Shown one piece after another: positions 59,726 to 64,000 of a stretch of 64,000 nucleotides of DNA. Position 1 is the first letter of the stretch, and each line of letters opens with the position of its first letter. The notes beneath the pieces were generated by a model. It made no database searches, was not told the origin of the DNA, and saw only the letters and a program-made list of their open reading frames with translations. A program made the translations under genes and the position numbers. The DNA lies in contig CAYZBG010000011.1 in assembly GCA_964476565.1 (NCBI GenBank), positions 1 through 64,000 of the forward strand. Direction: 5' to 3'. This DNA comes from CAMAXB01 sp964476565 (lineage in GTDB: Bacteria; Verrucomicrobiota; Verrucomicrobiia; Opitutales; Opitutaceae).

Positions 59726-62104
59726 ATGGCTGCGACCCTGATTCCCGCGTTGGCCGATGCGCCCTCACCCCCGGTGGCCCGGGTGTGCCGGCATTGCGGC
59801 GCGCCGTCCCGTTCCGAGGAGTTCTGCTGTCCGGGATGCGCCTACGTGTTTCGCCTCGTGCATGAGCAGGGACTCGAGACGTACTACCGGATCAAGGACG
59901 CCATCACGCCGCCGGCCGACCCGGCGCTGCTCGAACCGCGCGACTACGGCTGGCTGGCCGAGGCGGCCACGGCGGCCACGGCTCGCGCCGGCGGGCGCAC
60001 GCCGTCCCTCGAGGTGGAAGTGCAGGGCCTTTCCTGCGCGGCGTGTGTCTGGTTGATCGAACGCATCTTTTCGCGGCAGGCCGGAGCGGGCCGGATCGAC
60101 GTGAACGCGCAGACCGGGCGCATGCGGTTCAGCTGGGCGCCGGACGCGTTCGATGTGACGGGCTTTGCGCGGGCGTTGCAGTCCTTCGGGTACCTCGTGG
60201 GCCCGGCGCGCGCGGAGCGGCCGGAGGCGACGGAGAGCCGGGACCTGGTGCGGCGGATCGGCCTGTGCACGGCCTTTGCGATGAACGTGATGCTGTTCAC
60301 GCTGCCGACCTACTTCGGCATGGAGGCGGGCTTCACCTACGCGCGCCTCTTCAGCACGCTGTCGCTGCTCTTTGGTACACTCAGCCTGCTGGCCGGCGGC
60401 GGCTACTTTCTCGTGCGGGCGGTGCGGGCCCTGCGCCTCGGCGCGTTGCACATCGACCTGCCGATCGGTCTCGGAATCACGGGTGCATATGCCGGTTCCT
60501 TCTACGGCTGGCTGAGCGGGCGGGAGGAGTACGTGTACTTCGATTTTGTGAGCGGGTTCATCCTGCTCATGTTGGTCGGACGCTGGGCGCAGGTCGCGGC
60601 GGTGGAACGGAACCAGCGCCGGTTGCTCAGCCGGCAACCGACTCAGCTGGGCGTGACAGTCGAGGGGCCGGACGGACGGCGGACCGAGGTGGCGCCAGAG
60701 GCCCTGGCTCCGGGCATGACGTTTCTGGCCGTCACGGGACGGACTCTCCCGGTCGAGGCAAAACTGCTTTCGGCCGAGGCCACCTTCAGCCTGGCGTGGA
60801 TCAACGGCGAATCCGATCCGCGTGTGTTCCATGCCGGACAACGCATCCCGGCGGGGGCGGTTCCGCTGGACCGAGCGGACGTCCGGTTGGAAGCGACGCA
60901 GGGCTGGGGCGAATCGTTGCTGGCCGAGTTGCTGGCTCCCTCGGAGCGGCGCGAACACCGCCACCGGCTGGTCGAACGCATCATCCAGGCGTACCTCGTG
61001 GCCATCCTTGGCATCGCTGCGGCCGCCGGCATCGGCTGGTGGCTGATGTCGGGCGACCTCGTGCACACCGGGGCGGTCGTGACGGCAATTCTCGTTGTGT
61101 CGTGCCCCTGTGCGCTCGGCCTGGCGATTCCGCTGGCGGATGAGATGGCCACGGTGGCCCTGCGCCGGCGAGGAGTCTTTGTGCGGGCGCCCGACCTGTG
61201 GCCGCGGCTGGCGAAGATTCGCAAGGTGGTGTTCGACAAGACCGGCACGCTCACGCTCGAGCATCCGCAACTGCGCAATCCGGAGGCCGTGGCGGCGTTG
61301 GACGCGGACGCGCGTTCGGCCTTGCTCGCGTTGGTCCGCGACAACCCCCATCCGGTCAGCCGGGCGCTGCACGAGGCCGTGCTCGCGCTCGGACCAGTCG
61401 AAGCCGCGGGCGGAACGGTGGCGGAGACAGTTGGCGCAGGGGTGCGCCTTGGGCCGTGGACGCTCGGACGTCCCGGTTGGGCGGACACGGGCGGTGCGGT
61501 GGGCTTGGACTCCGGGACAGTGCTGGCCCGCGACGGCCGGGTGGTGGCAGTGTTCGACTTGGTGGATACGCCCCGGCCCGGTGCGGCGGAGGAGATTGCC
61601 GCGCTGCGCCGTCGGGGGCTCGCCATTCACGTGCTCAGTGGCGATCGGCGCGAAAAGGTGGCGGCGCTGCTGGGCGCGCTGGGTCTGCCGGCGCACCAAG
61701 GGGCAGGGGAACTCTCGCCGCGCGGCAAGGCGGCCTGGCTGGAGGTCGAGGGAGCTGACGAGGCCCTGATGCTCGGCGACGGCGCCAACGACAGCCTCGC
61801 CTTCGATCGCGCGCTCTGTCGCGGCACGCCGGTCGTGCACCGCGGGCTGCTCTCGGAGAAGGCGGATTTCTATTACCTCGGCCGGGGCATTGCCGGCATC
61901 CGCGCGCTCTTCGAGGTCGATGCGGCCCGCCGCAGCACCGGGGTGGCGCTGCTGGTCTTCATGGTCGCCTACAACCTGGCGGCGGTCGGCCTCGCCGTGA
62001 GCGGCCACATGAATCCGCTGTTCGCCGCGGTGCTGATGCCGCTCAGCTCGCTGGCGACGCTGGCGATCGTCGGCATGGGGATGCGGCGGGTGTGGGGACG
62101 GTGA
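59726..62104 (+). CDS. ccoI: Copper-translocating P-type ATPase CcoI
   Basis: A 792-residue heavy-metal P-type ATPase for delivery of copper to the cbb3 oxidase. The N-terminus has the CcoI-specific zinc-finger-like motif CRHCGAPSRSEEFCCPGC, then a heavy-metal-associated domain with GLSCAACVW near residue 108. The actuator motif is INGESDP near 354, the metal-binding membrane motif SCPCALGLA near 457, the phosphorylation site VFDKTGTLTLE near 503, and the hinge GDGANDSLAFD near 683. Two further helices end the protein. It terminates the operon; the next gene is convergent. Confidence 0.95.
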   Translation: MAATLIPALADAPSPPVARVCRHCGAPSRSEEFCCPGCAYVFRLVHEQGLETYYRIKDAITPPADPALLEPRDYGWLAEAATAATARAGGRTPSLEVEVQGLSCAACVWLIERIFSRQAGAGRIDVNAQTGRMRFSWAPDAFDVTGFARALQSFGYLVGPARAERPEATESRDLVRRIGLCTAFAMNVMLFTLPTYFGMEAGFTYARLFSTLSLLFGTLSLLAGGGYFLVRAVRALRLGALHIDLPIGLGITGAYAGSFYGWLSGREEYVYFDFVSGFILLMLVGRWAQVAAVERNQRRLLSRQPTQLGVTVEGPDGRRTEVAPEALAPGMTFLAVTGRTLPVEAKLLSAEATFSLAWINGESDPRVFHAGQRIPAGAVPLDRADVRLEATQGWGESLLAELLAPSERREHRHRLVERIIQAYLVAILGIAAAAGIGWWLMSGDLVHTGAVVTAILVVSCPCALGLAIPLADEMATVALRRRGVFVRAPDLWPRLAKIRKVVFDKTGTLTLEHPQLRNPEAVAALDADARSALLALVRDNPHPVSRALHEAVLALGPVEAAGGTVAETVGAGVRLGPWTLGRPGWADTGGAVGLDSGTVLARDGRVVAVFDLVDTPRPGAAEEIAALRRRGLAIHVLSGDRREKVAALLGALGLPAHQGAGELSPRGKAAWLEVEGADEALMLGDGANDSLAFDRALCRGTPVVHRGLLSEKADFYYLGRGIAGIRALFEVDAARRSTGVALLVFMVAYNLAAVGLAVSGHMNPLFAAVLMPLSSLATLAIVGMGMRRVWGR

Positions 62105-62140
62105 GGCGATCCGACCGATCGGACGGATCCGTCAAAAAAC

Positions 62141-63433
62141 CTAACCCAAGCTTTTCGGGATCGCGGCGGTGAGCACGTGCGGTTCGGCGGAGGTCACGAC
62201 CACATTGTCCTCGATGCGCACGCCGCCGAGGTGCTGGTGCTGGTCGACCAGCATCCAGTTGACGTCGTCGCGGTACCGTTCGCGCCGGGCGGGATCGTTG
62301 AGCAGGGCGGGGATGAAGTAGAGTCCCGGCTCCACCGTGATCACATACCCGGGGGCGAGCGGCAGATCGGTGCGGAGGGTCTGGAGCGAGGCGCGCGGGT
62401 CTTTCTCGCGGCCGGGCAGGGTCCCGCTCGCATCGCGCACGCCGAGCCCAACGAGATGGCCGAGACCATGGGGGAAGAAGAGCGTGTGCGCGTCGCGCTC
62501 GACCAGCGCGGCCGGGTCGCCGCGCAGCACGCCCATCGCGACGAGGCCGGAGACAAGGTCGAAGGCGCACTGGAGGTGGAGGACCTTCCACTCCGCCCCG
62601 GCGACGCAGCGGGCGATGGTCTTCTCCTGCGCGGAGAGCACGGCATGGTGCAGGTCGCGTTGAAAGGCGGAGGCGCGACCGTCGGCGGTGTAGGTGCGCG
62701 TCACGTCGCAGACGTAGCGGTCGATCTCCGCTCCGGCGTCGATCAGGATGAATTCGCCTGGCTGGGCGGTGCGGGCGGAGGGCTCGAAGTGGAGACCGGC
62801 GGCGTTAGGGCCGGTGCCGACGATTGTGCCGTAGCCCGTGCGGTGCGCGCCGGCGCGGTAGAACGCCGCCTCGAGTTCGATCTGCAGCGCGCGTTCGCTC
62901 ACGCCGGAGCGCAGCAGGGGCGTGACGGCGGCGAAACCCGATGCGGTGGCGGCGGCGGTCCGGCAGAGCAGGGTGAGTTCGGCGGCGTCTTTCGGACGGC
63001 GGGCGTGCAGGTAATGCGGTCGCAGCGTGGCGCTGCGCGCGAGGTCGATGTCGAAGCCGCGCACCGGGGCGCCGAGCAGGACGCGGGCGCGGCCGGTGCG
63101 CTCGTTGAGCCACGATTTGAACAACGCGAGCGGCGTGCCCGGAGGCTGGGTGCGGCCCTCCCAGATCCGTTCGCTCTCGGTCACATCCGGCACGAAGGAG
63201 ACCCAGCCGGAATCGGGGCCGGACCGCGGATCGTAGGCGACGACGCCGCCGCGGCATTCGAGGCCCGTCAGGTAGAAATAATCGGCGTGGGCGCGAAACG
63301 GGTAGGTCTGGTCGGTGCCCTCGGGGAGCGGCACGGGTTCGCCCGCGCCCACGAGCAGGATGGCATCATCGAGGGGCAGGGCGGCGGCCACGCGGGCGCG
63401 TCGCGCCCGCAGGACCTCGTCGGGGAAGCTCAT
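62141..63433 (-). CDS. pepP: Xaa-Pro aminopeptidase, M24B family
   Basis: A 430-residue metallopeptidase that removes N-terminal residues preceding proline. An AMP_N domain covers about residues 1-130 (DQTYPFRAHADYFYLTGL), then the pita-bread domain. Metal ligands are visible: IDAGAEIDRYVCDVTRTY (two Asp), FFPHGLGHLVGLGVRD (His), VITVEPGLYFIP (Glu) and GGVRIEDNVVV (Glu). The ATG at 63433 was chosen since it begins at the conserved SFPDEVLRARR. Converges with ccoI over 36 bases. Confidence 0.92.
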   Translation of the reverse strand: MSFPDEVLRARRARVAAALPLDDAILLVGAGEPVPLPEGTDQTYPFRAHADYFYLTGLECRGGVVAYDPRSGPDSGWVSFVPDVTESERIWEGRTQPPGTPLALFKSWLNERTGRARVLLGAPVRGFDIDLARSATLRPHYLHARRPKDAAELTLLCRTAAATASGFAAVTPLLRSGVSERALQIELEAAFYRAGAHRTGYGTIVGTGPNAAGLHFEPSARTAQPGEFILIDAGAEIDRYVCDVTRTYTADGRASAFQRDLHHAVLSAQEKTIARCVAGAEWKVLHLQCAFDLVSGLVAMGVLRGDPAALVERDAHTLFFPHGLGHLVGLGVRDASGTLPGREKDPRASLQTLRTDLPLAPGYVITVEPGLYFIPALLNDPARRERYRDDVNWMLVDQHQHLGGVRIEDNVVVTSAEPHVLTAAIPKSLG

Positions 63434-63490
63434 GCCGGCAGGCTGAAACAAGGCGGCGTCACCGGCAAGGCGTCAGAAGGCTGCCAGGCC

Positions 63491-63952
63491 TCAGCGTCTT
63501 TTCTTCGCGCCTTTCTTCTTGGCGGGCGGCACGACGAGCACCGGGCAGGTGGCACGTTTAAGCACGCCATGCGTGGTGCTGCCCACGAGCAGGTCGTAGA
63601 GGGCGGTGTGGCCGTGGGAGCCCATGACGATGTAGTCGGCCTTGAGGCGGTCGGCGGTCTCGAGGATGCCGGAGACGGCGGCGCCGTTGATCTGCACCAC
63701 GCGGGCCTCGGCCCCGTCGGACTTCAGGTTATCGGCGAGGTGGGAGAGCTGGCGGGCGGCCGCCTTCTCGCTGACGGCGAGGATTTCCTGCACGTTCTCC
63801 ATCGCGAGCCCGTAGTCGCTGGTGACGATGGGAGGCTGGACGACATGAAGCAGGACGATCTTGCCCTCCGTGGCCTTGGCGAGTTCGAGGGTGGCTTCGA
63901 TTACGCGCGCCGTGGCGGCGGAGAAGTCCACCGGGGTAAGGATGGTTTTCAT
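63491..63952 (-). CDS. Universal stress protein UspA family
   Basis: A 153-residue Usp-fold protein. It begins TILTPVDFSAATARVIEATL and ends with the ATP-binding signature IVMGSHGHTALYDLLVGSTTHGVLKRATCPVLVV, matching the G-2x-G-9x-G(S/T) motif of nucleotide-binding family members. The C-terminal tail is Lys/Arg-rich (KKKGAKKRR), an extra not seen in most homologues. Role in stress adaptation is inferred from the family. Confidence 0.93.
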   Translation of the reverse strand: MKTILTPVDFSAATARVIEATLELAKATEGKIVLLHVVQPPIVTSDYGLAMENVQEILAVSEKAAARQLSHLADNLKSDGAEARVVQINGAAVSGILETADRLKADYIVMGSHGHTALYDLLVGSTTHGVLKRATCPVLVVPPAKKKGAKKRR

Positions 63953-64000
63953 GCAATGAAACTAGCTGAATCCGGGTGATTTGGCTACGCATACCTTGCC

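Noticed and set aside
59765..62008. A 747-codon antisense frame over ccoI
   Set aside because: No recognisable domain; antisense to a gene with all P-type ATPase motifs.

Overview
The window looks like a chromosomal segment of a high-GC member of the Verrucomicrobiota, most likely Opitutaceae. The lineage call is inference from gene content: a fused CcoN-CcoO cbb3 oxidase with a one-haem CcoP, a secreted alpha-2-macroglobulin, a DUF6250-type lipoprotein, a TIGR03067-type protein, a PocR-AraC regulator beside a GH28 pectinase, many outer-membrane lipoproteins, and several families of short intergenic repeats. No rRNA operon, CRISPR array or prophage was seen. One tRNA (Leu, anticodon CAA) and one intact IS1380-family element are present.

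Layout. 1-1.3 kb: two small exported proteins in lower-GC DNA. 1.4-9.7 kb: polyphosphate kinase, a succinate-semialdehyde-type dehydrogenase, a lipoprotein, a K+ channel with RCK domains and a GT39-type glycosyltransferase, all on the minus strand and separated by a palindromic repeat family. 9.7-15.1 kb: htpG with a clear terminator, the IS1380 element, and a sodium-dependent transporter with its 51-residue partner. 15.2-22.3 kb: a TPR lipoprotein, an orphan ExbD-like protein and a complete livKHMGF branched-chain amino-acid ABC operon. 22.5-30.5 kb: LptF/G permease, DgkA, a 2OG-Fe(II) oxygenase, an Arg/Glu-repeat exported protein, a beta-barrel protein, a TPR protein, a DsbA-like protein, an AsmA-like protein and a CoA-transferase. 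30.6-37.1 kb: TIGR03067 protein, then parE, an S41 protease, parC and a class-B-like acid phosphatase in one direction. 37.2-47.7 kb: alpha-2-macroglobulin with a downstream partner, an M20 peptidase, a GH28 pectinase and a convergent PocR-AraC regulator. 47.9-50.7 kb: tRNA-Leu followed by a small accessory stretch with a toxin-antitoxin-like nucleotidyltransferase pair, a kinase-like protein with a probable frameshift, and a GreA/GreB-family gene split by an in-frame amber codon. 50.7-52.6 kb: a large secreted beta-helix protein. 53.4-62.1 kb: HPF/RaiA followed by a cbb3 oxidase operon (ccoS-like, ccoNO, ccoQ, ccoP, ccoG, a small membrane protein, tauE/safE, ccoI). 62.1-64 kb: Xaa-Pro aminopeptidase and a universal stress protein.

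Two window-wide observations stand out. First, almost no start codon is preceded by a Shine-Dalgarno motif; most follow a short pyrimidine-rich or CCACC-like stretch. Second, intergenic space is rich in short structured repeats: two REP-like palindrome families, one with compensatory stem changes, a 35-bp inverted repeat, and A-rich arrays. Annotation is by reading the translated sequence and recognising motifs; no database search was run.
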